A DNA stretch of 64,000 bases from Malus domestica (lineage: Eukaryota > Streptophyta > Magnoliopsida > Rosales > Rosaceae): NCBI RefSeq assembly GCF_042453785.1, contig NC_091667.1:34092001-34156000 (forward strand), read 5' to 3'. A model generated the notes under the pieces. It worked only from the letters and a program-made list of their open reading frames with translations. It had not been told where the DNA came from and made no database searches. Shown here in pieces: positions 38,035 to 49,615 of this stretch; position 1 is the first letter of the stretch; each line of letters begins with the position of its first letter. A program made the translations under genes and the position numbers.

Positions 38035-41000
38035 ATGCCGGCGACCCACTTCGGCGTCAAGTACGCCGTACACATCATCACCTCCCACTTCGGCAATCTT
38101 GTCGCTGTACTCTCTCTCTCTAAAGCTTCCACCTTTCCCCCTCTTTTTTCCTAATTTTTCTGTAATTATTACTAATTAATGTGTTTACGGATGCAGAAAG
38201 TGTGTGAAAATCTTCTGAAACGAGGACCCCTAACACTGAGACTCCTAATTGGGTTCACGGAGCTCACCCCTCAGCAAGTCAAGAATTCCCTCCTCATCCT
38301 AATCCAGCACAATTGCGTTCAGCCCTTCTCCGTCGACCAAGCAGGTGCTTCTCTCACACCCTAACCCTAACAATCTCAGCGTTCGTTGAAAATTTTGTGA
38401 CCCCTTTTGGGATTTGATTGATTTGATCAATGTGCATGATAAAGTGAGTGACTTGGTTTGTGAATGTGATTCAGAGGGCCCGAAAGTCACTCAGTATGTA
38501 GCACTGATCGATAACATACTCCATCGATGGAGGTTTGCCAAATTCATGACGGTTGTTTCGCAGGAATTCGATAAAGAGGTTAGTTTTTTACCTCTTTTGG
38601 TTTTGACTTTGGTTTGTTTGTTTTTAATTGATCAATTCTCAGATTATAGCCTTTTACTCATTGTTTTGCAGTGTGAACTAATTATTAAGGATTTGCTTGA
38701 GAATGGTAGGCTTACTTTAAAACAAATAACTGAAGGTAACCCTTTTCTCAGTGTTTGATTGCATTTTTTGTTGACTGGTTTTGATTGAATTTACAACTAA
38801 TTGGGTTCATTGTGTTTGGGTGTACGACTAGTATCCGTTCCCATAACTTGCTATGTTTTTTGTTTTGTAAATTATAGGTTTTTGTTTGATTTTTCAAAAC
38901 AGGAGAATATGCAGTTAAGGATACTGTTGAGAAAAGCTTTCTTAAACTTGTGAACGCTCATTTTGTGGAACGCTGCCCGGCTCCTGAAGCAGTTCTCGAA
39001 GAAGCAAGTAAAGATGCTCCAAAGAAGCGAGGTCCTAAGTCTTCCAAGGTAAAGATTCCACTGATATGCTTGAAAATTAAGAAAAGAGATCTTTAGTTAT
39101 GCACCTCCTTTAGTTGCACATTTTTTAGTTTGTTTTGCAAAATGTGTATCTTTATAAATCATTTTTGGAATTCTAACAGATTGTTGAAGTACCAGAGACT
39201 ATAGAACAACGTGTTGTAGCAGTAGCAGCACCTTCAGCAGCTATGAGATTTTCTATTTTGACAGATTCTGAAACCGATGCTCATGGGGGTAGTTCTTCTA
39301 GTATGAGTACCGGGGACAAGGTTGGTATAAGTATGGTCATTTGTAGACACCAGGGATAGTTTGTTCTAATATACAAGTTCTTGAAAAGCAACTCCATCCT
39401 AATGTGTTGTTTTCGGCATTTACAGCGAAAGCATGATGCTTTGGAGTTGGATGAATTTGCTAATAATGAAGTGGTTCTTTGGCGTGCTAATTTTGAGGAA
39501 TTCATTCGCTGCCTAAGGCACAAGGTTGGTTTTCTGTCTGCTTTCTTTTGAATTATAATTATCCGTTCATAGTAATGAGAGCGGTTGGATTTTCTGGTTA
39601 AACATTATATGTTGAGTATGTTTTGGCATAATCTGAATTTGTTTATGCGGATGCTCTGTATGCTCTATTGATACTAACTGGTAGAGATAGTTCAGTTTTC
39701 GATGACTAGAAGAAGGTCAAGAGTGAGTTAAATGTTGCCATGCTTTTCAGAAACTACATGTTGGGTTTGCATTTGAGTTCAAAGTTCAAACTTTTCCCTC
39801 TTTTGTAATTATAGAGTTTGGTTCATTGAAATGAACCTTGGAGTAGACTGAACATCCAAATGGGCATTGCTTGGTTGACAAAAAGAATTAATTATGTAAA
39901 GGAAAGGGAAATCCTCTGTGGAATGTCCAAATACTACCTGAGTTCTTTCTCTGCATTATTAATTGTGTTCCTATGGGTAACCTTATCTTTTCATGAGATG
40001 CATTCCTTCATCTTTTGATATGGTTCTGCATAGTCTGCCTGAGGTGAAAGTAAATTTTCATTTTGTGGTCTAGGCTTGCGTTGAGAATGTGAGAGCACGG
40101 CTGGATGACGGAGCTGCACTTGTCTTAAGAGCAATGCTTAAGTCAACTAGAACTGCAGAGAAGAAAGTAAAGACCGAAAATTCAGGTAAACCGGAAGTGT
40201 GGATTATTGCGTGGTGAATTGGTTATTTTCAGTTCAATTTCTCGGCCAAGAAAATGTTGATGAGTTTAGAAATAACATGATACCTTAATAATTTCTATTG
40301 GCCAAGACAGTGTTGATTCAGAATTACTTAAAATACAAACAATTCAACAAGTCATTGGGAAGGAGTATGACCAAACAATAAAGAAAGTTCGAAAAGTAGC
40401 CAAGGAATAACCTTAATAAATGAAACCAACAAATACAAATACTTAATAATTATTTTAGAAATAACATGAAACCTTAATAAATGAAGCCAAGGAATAGTTT
40501 CGTTGATTGTTTTGCTGATTGATTTTGCAGTTCCTGTATCATTCAGTACTATTTATGAGGAGGTGATAAACAGCGAAGCTGGTCGTAATTTGACATGTGA
40601 TCGCGTCAAAGCTTCCCTCAGCTTGTTGTGCGACGAAAGAGATGTCGATGAGGATGAGTCGTATAGTGTTGGTACAATTCGCTTCTTCTCATACAATTGA
40701 TTTTTGGTTTTTATTTTTCCTTTATCTTTCTTATCGATAACATAGTAACAGATTGGTACTGAGCTTTCATTAACGCATTTATTTCTTGTACAGACTTGAA
40801 GAAAATTCTTGAGCTGGCTCAGAATGATGAGGTTTTATCTGACTTTTGTTCTTTCAAGATATATGAAAATTCATTTTTATTCACCAGGACCAATGTCTAA
40901 GTACCTTTTCTTTTCTGTAGGTGGAGTCAATTGTTTTGAAAAGATATGGGAGAGATGCTTATAAAATGTTTAGGCTACTGTCGACTTCAAGTCGTGCACT

Positions 41001-41752
41001 TGAGACGGATAAGGTAATAACTTTGTTATGACTTCCACCGCTCGCATCTGTACGATGAATTATTCAGTTTATCATGAGCGTTGGTAGAATGACCACAAAA
41101 TTTAATGTGTTTGGAGCAAGTCAAGGTTTATGTTGTTGTTAGAATAGCACATTTGATATTTCGAACACTCATCCCAATACTTTATAGATTTCAGATATGA
41201 CACTTGTTGAAAAGAAGGAAACTCCCACAATTCTATATAAGCTGTGGAATGATGAGTACTTGCTTATGGAGGTAAAGCACTTCCCTGTTATATGTACCAC
41301 GTGCACACACATGCAGCCGTGCTAGTGTTTTTACTTTTGCTCTCTACGACAATGTGTCATCTCGCTGCAGAGATTAGCTGTGACAGGAGCCAGACAGGCA
41401 CAGTTCTTGGTGTGGAAGGTTGACAGGCCCATTGTTTGGAAACATGTTTTAGATGAGATGTTCCACGCAGCGCTGAATCTGAGTCTTCGACTGGCGTACG
41501 AGGACGAACAGATTAAAGAGGTTCGTAAAAACACATAATGTTATGGTTCTAGTATGTTCAGTTTGGAAACGGTTCAGGTTCGTATTCTGAACAATCGAAG
41601 TTGTCTCATATTTGCAGGTACAGCTTCTCCCAGCGCACAAGCGAACGGGGCCATTAGGGAAACAATGGCAAAGATTTAGAAATGTGGTTTATGTTATGCA
41701 CGCATCCCAACTGAAGATTGATGATGCCATCATGCTCTTCCATGACTTCTGA
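38035..41752 (+). CDS. RPC3: RNA polymerase III subunit RPC3 (RPC82/POLR3C), 508 aa, 14 exons
   Basis: RPC3 belongs to the Pol III-specific initiation subcomplex with RPC6 and RPC7, which works at tRNA and 5S rRNA genes in the nucleus. Exons: 38,035-38,106; 38,197-38,344; 38,475-38,578; 38,672-38,735; 38,903-39,048; 39,180-39,320; 39,426-39,524; 40,074-40,185; 40,531-40,671; 40,794-40,831; 40,921-41,013; 41,188-41,271; 41,371-41,520; 41,618-41,752. All have GT-AG borders and the sum is 1,527 bases in one frame. The N-terminus (FGVKYAVHIITSHFGNLVA, then KVCENLLKRGPLTLRLL) is the family's first winged helix. Later come DLLENGRLTLKQITE, EEFIRCLRHKACVENVRARL, KMFRLLSTSSRALETDKISD and DEMFHAALNLSLRL. 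Length fits the family. A truncated inverted copy follows from 42.6 kb, so read-through could form a hairpin. Confidence 0.95.
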
Positions 41753-41834
41753 TTCTACACTAACTGTAACTCTTATTTATATTTTGGGTTTGGTCTTGCT
41801 TGTAAGAAAGGTTGCTGTAGAATTTCAATCCGGC

Positions 41835-42408
41835 CCTTGTAGTGCATAAGAATTCTTGGGAAGCTTAGCAACAACAAAATGTGTAGAATTGTCTTCCAAT
41901 CCTTACTCAAAATTACGTTACAACAATCAGGAATGGAGTTAGAATTTTTTTTAGTGGGGTTGACCTTAACCTTCAATTATACTTGTGAAAACAAAATTCC
42001 TAATAGTAGAATTTCTTCTATAAAGTACTTAAATACGATAAATTTAAATTGTGTAACCATGGTGATTTTTTTGCCTATGCACAAAGCTTTAGTGGGGTAG
42101 CTGCTCCTGGTGGGCCTTAGCTGCCTCTGTCCTTGACAACAATGTAGAATTTTCTTCCAAGTGGTATTCAGTCTCAGCCCTTGTTAATTTGAACTAGTAT
42201 TCGACTTCCGTGCCTCGCTTCTTTACTCAAATTATTTGGTATGGATGTGAGTTTTTTGTTTTCTTCTTTAAACGGAGACAAAAATACGTACTTCAGACAT
42301 ATTTCATCATTTTGAATATATCATTAGATTAAGAGCTAATCGATAAGAGATAAAAAATGATTGATTTGGCCAGTGCAAAAATTGCAATCTGATGCCATGG
42401 TGAACCAA
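41835..42408. other. Spacer at the centre of the RPC3 inverted duplication
   Basis: Unique-looking AT-rich DNA between the two RPC3 arms. The arms stop matching after ATTTCAATCCGG (41,834 on the left, about 42,612 on the right). No gene seen. Confidence 0.5.
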
Positions 42409-42611
42409 TCATAGGTGATGTAGAATGGAGGAGGCCAAATATTGGTATATTGTTTTTTGAGAATTTTAACGATAAACTTCTGGTACTGTTCATTTTAACG
42501 AAAAATTATATTTTTACACTAAAAAGTCAATTCTGATATTATTTACTCAACTTTTTTAAAACATAAAAAACAATATACCAATATTTGGCCTCCTCTCCAT
42601 CACCTATGATC
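42409..42611. mobile_element. MITE with ~50-bp inverted ends at the RPC3 palindrome axis
   Basis: The left end ATCATAGGTGATG followed by GGAGGAGGCCAAATATTGGT is mirrored at the right by ACCAATATTTGGCCTCC and CATCACCTATGAT. The interior contains TTTTTACACTAAAAAGTCAA, a motif also found at the axis of the kinesin palindrome (about 53,970). The right end abuts the last base of the inverted RPC3 arm. Confidence 0.8.
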
Positions 42612-45600
42612 CCGGATTGAAATTCTACAACACCCTTATCACCCTTTGTTTCTAACAAGCAAGACCAAACCCAAAATATAAATAAGAGTTGCAAATGTAG
42701 AATCAGAAGTCATGGAAGAGCATGATGGCATCATCAATCTTCAATTGGGATGCGTGCATAACATAAACCACATTTCTAAATCTTTGCCATTGTTTCCCTA
42801 ATGGCCCTGTTCGCTTGTGCGCTGGGAGAAATTGTACTTGCAAATATGAGACAACTTCGATTGTTCAGAATATTAACCTGAACCGTTTCCTAACTGAACA
42901 TACTAGAACCATAACATTGTGTGTTTTTACGAACCTCTTTAATTTGGTCATCCTCGTACACCAGTCGAAGACTCAGATTCAGCGCTGTGTGGAACATCTC
43001 ATCTAAAACATGTTTCCAAACAATGGGCCTGTCTACCTTCCACACCAAGAATTGTGCCTGTCTGGCTCCCGTCACAGCTAATCTCTGCAACGAGATGACA
43101 CATTGTCATAGAGTGCAAAAGTAAAAACACTAGCACGGCTGCGTGTGCGCGTGCACGTGGTACATATAACAGGGAAGTGCTTTACCTCCATCCTTCCACA
43201 GCTTATAGAGAATTGTGGGAATTTCCTTCTTTTCAACAAGTGTCATATCTGAAATCTATAAATATTGGAGAAAGTATTCGAAATATCAAATGTGCTATTC
43301 TAACAACAAAAACCTTGACTTGCTCCAAACACGTAAAGTTCCGTGGTCATTCTACCAACGGTCATGATAAACTGAATAATTCATCGTACAGATGCGAGTG
43401 GTGGAACTCATAACAATGTTATTACCTTATCCATCTCAAGTGCACGACTTGAAGTCGACAGTAGCCTAAACATTTTATAAGCATCTCTCCCATATCTTTT
43501 CAAAACAATTGACTCCACCTGCAGAAAAGAAAAGGTACTTTGACATCGGTCCTGGTGAATAAAAATGAATTTTCATATATCTTGAAAGAACAAAATCAGA
43601 TAAAACCTCATCATTCTGAGCCAGCTCAAGAATTTTCTTCAAGTCTGTACAAGAAATAAATGCGTCAATGAAAACTCAGTACAAATCTGTTACTATGTTA
43701 TCCATAAGAAAGATGAAAGGAAAAATAAAAACCAGAAATCAATTGTATGAGAAGAAGCGAACTGTACCAACACTATACGACTCATCCCCATCTACATCCC
43801 TTTCATTGCAGAACAGGCTGAGGGAAGCTTTGACGTAATCACATGTCAAATTACGACCAGCTTCACTGTTTATCACCTCCTCATAAATAGTACTGAATGA
43901 TACAGGAACTGCAAAATCAATCAGCGAAACAATCAACGAAACTATTCCTTCGTTTCATTTATTAAGGTTTCATGTTATTTCTAAAATTATTATTATTTGT
44001 ATTTGTTGGTTTCATTTATTAAGGTTATTCCTTGGCTAATTTTCAAACTTTTCTTTTTTGTTTGGTCATACTTGTTGGAATCCCAGTTGTCCCACAGAGG
44101 TAATGAGAACAAGCAATTATATAGAATTATCCCACTCTAACTAACACCGAGACCTTTTGCAATAAAACCCCACACCTGACGAATTGAGCAAGTGGCCAAG
44201 TGGGGACAATATCGGTGTTGTTGGAGTGGGCCCATGGCCCGTCTACCTGAAATTTAAGAATACTCCTCCCCAATTACTATTGTTGAATTGTTTGTATTTT
44301 AAGTAGTTCTGAATCAACACTGTCTTGGCCTATAGAAATTATTAACGTATCATGTTATTTCTAAACTCATCAACATTTTCTTGGCCGAGAAATTGAACTG
44401 AAAATAACCAATTCACCACGCAATAATCCACACTTCCAGTTTACCTGAATTTTCCGTCTTTACTTTCTTCTCTGCAGTTCTAGTTGACATAAGCATTGCT
44501 CTTAAGACAAGTGCAGCTCCGTCATCCAGACGTGCTCTCACATTCTCGACGCAAGCCTAGACCACAAAACGAAAATTTACTTTCACCTCAGGCAGACTAT
44601 GTAGAACCACATCAAAAGATAAAAGAATGCATCTCGTAAAATGATAAGGTTGCGTATAGGAACACAAATAATAATGCAGAGAAAGAACTCAGGTAGGATT
44701 TGGACATTCCATGGAGGATTTCCCTTTCCTTTACATAATTAATTCTTTTTTGTCAACCAAGCAATGCCCATTTGGATGTTCAGTCTACTCCAAGGTTCAT
44801 TTCAATGAACCAAACTCTATAATTACAAAAGAGGGAAAAGTTTGAACTTTGAACTCAAATGCAAACCCAACATGTAGTTTCTGAAAAGCATGGCAACATT
44901 TAACTCACTCTTGACCTTCTTCTAGTCATCAAAAACCAAACTATCTCTACCAGTTAGTATCAATAAAGCCACAGAGCATCCGCATAAACAAATCCAGATT
45001 ATGCCAAAACATACTCAACATATCATGTTTAACCAGAAAATCCAACTGCTCTCATTAATATGAATGGATAATTATAATTCACAAGAAAGCAGAAGAAAAC
45101 CAACCTTGTGCCTTAGGCAGCGAATGAATTCCTCAAAATTAGCACGCCAAATAACCACTTCGTTATTAGCAAATTCTTCATCCAACTCCAAAGCATCATG
45201 CTTTCGCTGTGAATGCAGAAAATAGCACATTAGGATAGAGTAGCTTTCAAGAACGTTTATATTAGAACAAACTATCCCTGGTGTTTAAAAATGACCATAC
45301 TTATACCAACCTTGTCCCTGGTACTCATACTAGAAGAACTACCCCCATGAGCATCGGTTTCAGAATCTATCAGGATTGAAAATCTCATAGCTGCTGCTGC
45401 TACGACACATTGTTCTATAGTCTCTGGTACTTCAACAATCTGTTAAAATTCCAAAAATGATTTATAAAGATACACTTTTGAAAAAACAAAGTAAAAAATG
45501 TGCAACTTAAGGAGGTGCATAACTAAAGATCTCTTTTCTTAATTTTCCAGCATATCAATGGAGTCTTTACCTTGGAACACTTAGGACCTTGCTTCTTTGG

Positions 45601-45628
45601 AGCATCTTTACTTGCTTCTTCAAGAACT
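42612..45628 (-). pseudogene. Truncated inverted copy of RPC3 (exons 5-14)
   Basis: The minus strand repeats RPC3 from within exon 5 to about 80 bases past the stop codon, introns included, at roughly 93-95% identity. The stop codon is at 42,705-42,703. Exons 1-4 and most of exon 5 are absent; the copy begins abruptly at about 45,628, next to a MOR1 fragment. A 14-base deletion in the copy of exon 12 (near 43,190) shifts the frame. Other exons remain open with a few substitutions, for example HTALNLSLRLVYEDDQ and NEAGRNLTC-type text with DYVKASLSLFCNERD. The intron-8 copy carries a 187-base insertion with a 5-base duplication. It cannot encode RPC3, but it could act as antisense or hairpin RNA. 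Confidence 0.93.
44073..44259. mobile_element. 187-bp LTR-like insertion in intron 8 of the RPC3 copy
   Basis: Begins TGTTGGAATCCCAGTTGTCC and ends AAATTTAAGA, flanked on both sides by ATACT. The intact gene's intron 8 reads through the target without it (GGAAGGAGTATGACC on the coding strand). A 5-base target duplication and a TGTTGG start fit a solo LTR of a small retrotransposon. The right end is not the usual CA, so the class is uncertain. Confidence 0.7.
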
Positions 45629-45639
45629 TAGAATCTCTT

Positions 45640-48265
45640 TTCTTAAAATTGTAAAACAAACCACCTCAGCAGTATATCCAATACTTGAATAATTTCCTTT
45701 ATAATGGTTGGAAGCGCCTGGAATGCATACACAAGGACATTGGTCAAACTAAGCACGCATATTTGATACAAATTGAGATATTAGGAATAGCAGAAATATA
45801 CCTTGTGTAGTATATCAAGCCCATCAACTTGCTTCTTAAAATCTGTAGAAAGAAGCCGCCTATGCACATCCTCTCTAAAGTACTTCGAAATATCATTCTG
45901 TATGTAATGTGCAAGTAAAATACTTTTCATAAATGCAATGACAATGAAAAACACAAGGAATTGTTCTGTGAAATCTGTACAAGTGTTCTATCCGTGGCTC
46001 TTCAAACTTAAACTTTTTAGCTACCAATCGCTCTCTATCCTCCTGCAGTTCAAATCCCCATTCATCAGTAGACTCAAGATTAGTACACAAGTTCAAATTC
46101 CATGCTATTGTCATATGTACGTTAATTGAATCTTTAACATTTATCAAGGCCTGTGACTGGACAGCTATATCTGGACGGACAGCTCTCTCAAAATTTCAGA
46201 ACGCATGTCTCTGCTGCTTTACCAACATATGAGATGAGGATTTATCCTATAAAAGATTCCAGACGTCCAAGTGATTTCAGAAGCGAGTAATATATGAATA
46301 AACTTAAGTGTATATATATATGTACTAGCATATATACATAACATACACATTTGTGTGTCCGTGTCACAGAGCGTGTCTGTTACCTAAACCTTTTTACATC
46401 ATTGTAAGATTTTTTCAATGTGTGCTTTGATGGATGGACAGGGTTAAAATAAATAAGACAAGAATTTCTTATGATAATCAATTACAATTTACCGTCAAAG
46501 CAGAGGAAGCTGGTTTCAGAAGATGAGCAGCATCAGAGAAATCACTTAACCCGGAAAGCTGTCTTGTCAACCACTCGACGAGATCTTTCCACCCTTCTGC
46601 ACCAAGCTTGGTGTCTGATATAGCTGCTGTAATATAAGGAACCTACAACAACATACTGTTACACTACTTGACACGAGACTCAAATTTCAAATCACGAATA
46701 GAGATAAAAGACGGTCACCATTTTATCAAGATGAACAGCAGAGAGACATGAGTCTAAAGCAGTTAAGGTGCATTGTCTCATATGCTTCTTATTGTCTCCT
46801 AGACATTTCAAAACATCCGACAGAATGCTCTGCAATTCATGCAAAAGTTCAACTGTATTAAAAACAACAAAACAGATACTTCATATAAGTAGTTGTCAAT
46901 TTGGATATAAACAAACCTTACTGAACTTTTCAACTGGTGCGCCCATTGCAGATGCAACAGTACCAACAACCGTTAAGGTTGCAGAGACCAAGTTCTTGTT
47001 GCTATCATATAAGCACCCACTTAAGGCACCAAACAACTCCGCCGGCAGTCAAACAATAAACAAGTTATCATGAAATTGAATGGCGACTATTCTGTAGGTA
47101 ACAATAAATATATTGTTTGTACCAGTTAGTTCCAGTTGGCTGGATGCATGCATTAGCTTCTTCTAAAATTTTATTGACAGCTTCTTTTGACTCCAAGCGA
47201 ACCTGGAAGATGGAAAATTAACACACCCAAAAGCTAAAAGGACCAGTCACCTGGACCAACAAATTTATGTATAGCACCCAAAAGCTTAATAGTAGAGTTC
47301 CTAGTGGCAGCAGCACTGGACTGCAGTTCAGTTTCTTTACAAAAATCAATCAAATCCTGTAAAACATATTATCCTCTTTATGTAAATTACTAAGTCCTAA
47401 TTGATGACTGGAAGAGATGAAAGAAAACAAAATCGGCTAAATCGGAACAGAATCCAAAAACCTTAAGTTTCATATGTGCAACACCAAAGTCTTCAACCGC
47501 TGAAACCATCCACAATACTCCCTCGCTGAGAACCTTAGGGTTCTTGTGCTCTTTCATAATTTTTTTAAAGCTACAAGAAGAAGAAATATCAATCAATCAT
47601 TGGAGAACGAGCAATATATAGTGCATGCGCATGGGTATAAGATTAAGCATCCTTGCTTTCAGGAAAAACAGAAGGCATCCAGAAAAATGATGGCTAGTAG
47701 AAGAATCACATCTAAACTTGCTTTTTCAAAAATTAATCCTGGACCTATGGCTTCAGAAAAAGAAGTGAGGCATTTCATGGCATGGGTCCGGGTCTTGATA
47801 TCTGCAACCCGTTCACTAATACCTGTCAAAGTGCATAACACCATTAGAAACTAGATTTGACAACCTTATATGTTCATCCACAGCAACAACCTGAAGAGAG
47901 ACAAAAAACAAACCAAACTCCAATCCTGATGTCTGATCTAAATTAAAATAAAAACTCACCCAGAAGACAAAGTACTACATATTTCTTAGGAAACTTCTTT
48001 GCAGTGGACGCCAGGTAATAAATTTTACCCGAAACACTAATAAGAGAGAAAAGCAAGCAAGATCTTATTAAACTTGCCTAACAAAATATTCAAAGCATAA
48101 ATACCTGAACATTTTTTTCACTCAAACCAGGGACAGCACAAAGTAAACGAACTAACATCTCAATTGAATGGTCAATGTCCTGTAAACCTTCGACTTGCTG
48201 TTTAAATGAGGATATGGCTGCAACATAATCGAATATAATACATTCAACCAGAATATTGCATGGAA
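45640..48265 (-). pseudogene. Internal fragment of a MOR1/XMAP215-family gene
   Basis: MOR1 (GEM1) is a ~2,000-residue TOG-domain protein that promotes microtubule growth. In minus-strand order the exons read DIDHSIEMLVRLLCAVPG (about 48,150), ASTAKKFPKKYVVLC (47,985), ERVADIKTRTHAMKCLTSFS (47,800), KIMKEHKNPKVLSEGVLWMV (47,540), TELQSSAAATRNSTIKLLGA (47,310), LESKEAVNKILEEAN (47,180), SNKNLVSATLTVVGTVASAM (46,970), DVLKCLGDNKKHMRQCTLTA (46,800), GWKDLVEWLTRQLSGLSDF (46,570), EDRERLVAKKFKFEEPRIEH (46,010), KYFREDVHRRLLSTDFKKQV (45,860) and ALPTIIKEIIQVLDILLRWF (45,680). This corresponds to roughly one sixth of the family protein, with intron remains. A frameshift and stop occur near 46,200, and both ends of the gene are missing. 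The left end is fused to the RPC3 copy within about 12 bases. Confidence 0.88.
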
Positions 48266-48397
48266 AACATGGGAATATCAACCATGTCAATTGACCACCA
48301 AAGACAAAAGGCAAACACATTAATCAATAACAGAACAGAGAAAGTAAAAAAAGTAGTTTACCATTGTAACAAACTACTAAATATACATACTACACAA

Positions 48398-48562
48398 AAA
48401 AAGGTCGTACACAGTGCACAAGGCTTCCGCTTTACACAGGGTCTAGGAGAGGTGAATGTCGGCTAGCCTTACCCCCATTTATGGAGAGGCTGCTCCCAAG
48501 TCTCGAACCCGAGACCTACCGCTCATGGGCGAAGGCACTTGCCATCGCACCAAGTGCGACCT
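48398..48562 (-). mobile_element. tRNA-derived SINE (second member of the family)
   Basis: The minus strand starts GAGGTCGCACTTGGTGCGAT, has GGTCTCGGGTTCGAGACT and ends TGTGCACTGTGTACGACCTT. It is 165 bases, the same length as the copy at 13,458. A 21-base perfect target duplication flanks it (48,377-48,397 and 48,563-48,583; core AAATATACATACTACACAA). It separates the MOR1 fragment from the METTL14-like fragment. Confidence 0.9.
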
Positions 48563-48605
48563 CTAAATATACATACTACACAATGGAAAAATAAAAAATA
48601 AAAAA

Positions 48606-49085
48606 TTCATGAAATGTCTGAATATAAGTCACCTGAAAGAGTTTGCGCTATCCCCAGAGTTCGTTGGAGCCAAGTTTGATGTCATTGTTGTGGATCCACA
48701 TTGGGAGGAATACGTTCATCGTGCTCCTGGTGTTGCTGACCACACAGAGTATTGGACATTTGAAGAAATAATGTGGTCTTGCAGTGGGGCTTTTATAGTT
48801 GTGAAAGTATATGTTGGGTGAAGACGAACAAAACTAATGCAACTCCTGGTTTGCGGCACGATGCCCATAGTATGTTTCAGCACTCAAAGGTTGGTGCAAT
48901 TTTTCTTGTGTTCATGTTCTTCCTATTACCTGCCCTCCTCCCTTGATGAAAATGCTTTGTTGCCAATACAATGAAGGAGCATTGCTTGATGGGAATAAAA
49001 GGCACCGTTCGTCGCAGCACTGATGGCCATATAATCCAAGCCAACATTGATACAGATGTAATAATAGTCGGGGAACCCGCGTACG
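48606..49085 (+). pseudogene. METTL14-like (MTB) RNA methyltransferase gene fragment
   Basis: METTL14/MTB is the partner subunit of the mRNA m6A writer. The plus strand reads EFVGAKFDVIVVDPHWEEYV, then HRAPGVADHTEYWTFEEIM (48,655-48,775). After a gap and frame change it reads WVKTNKTNATPGLRHDAH and SMFQHSK (about 48,817-48,890). After an intron-like stretch comes [20 protein letters not shown], then [17 protein letters not shown] and a stop at about 49,085. The order and wording match the C-terminal methyltransferase domain of the plant protein. The segment between FEEIM and WVKTN is largely deleted, and the DPPW-type motif reads DPHW. Both gene ends are missing, so this is a dead fragment. 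Its orientation is opposite to the MOR1 and kinesin fragments beside it. Confidence 0.85.
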
Positions 49086-49615
49086 GCCAGTAACCACATG
49101 AAGAACGCTGGGTTTTATTGCTATGTGTGAATCACTGAATCATGGATATAAAGTTGAAAAGTGGTGTGGGTTTTTATCTCAATATTTCTGTGATCAAGTC
49201 TTATGATGTGTAGTGAGCTGGTGGCAGTAACAGTCTGCTATAGAGTTTGCCCTTGGGATGTGTCTAAAATGAGTTGAATGTTTTATGCTGTTGGTTTTGT
49301 ACCATAGTAACTCGGTAATCTTATTATTTCAGTTATGTTTTAGACATTAAATGGTGACACAAGATCTCTGTAGCGAAATTTTACTTGAGGTGTAGACACG
49401 TAGAAAACAGTCGTATCCTCGAACAATTGACACATCAGGATTTCTTAAAGAGCCAAGAAGCTATATGCATTTGTTCTCTTTCCTACTAGTGGTTCATATT
49501 CTAAACCTCATAAATTTTCACTAGACACCAGACGGAGCTAGATTGTCTGGTTGCAACTTCTCCACACCTACATGCAAGGTCTTTACGTTTGTCCTCATCT
49601 TCACGGTTGTCCTCT
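49086..49615. other. Spacer between gene fragments
   Basis: Possibly the 3' side of both flanking fragments. No coding text recognised. Confidence 0.4.

Noticed and set aside
42612..45628. The inverted RPC3 copy as a second functional RPC3 gene.
   Set aside because: No promoter-side exons 1-4, and a 14-base deletion shifts the frame in exon 12.
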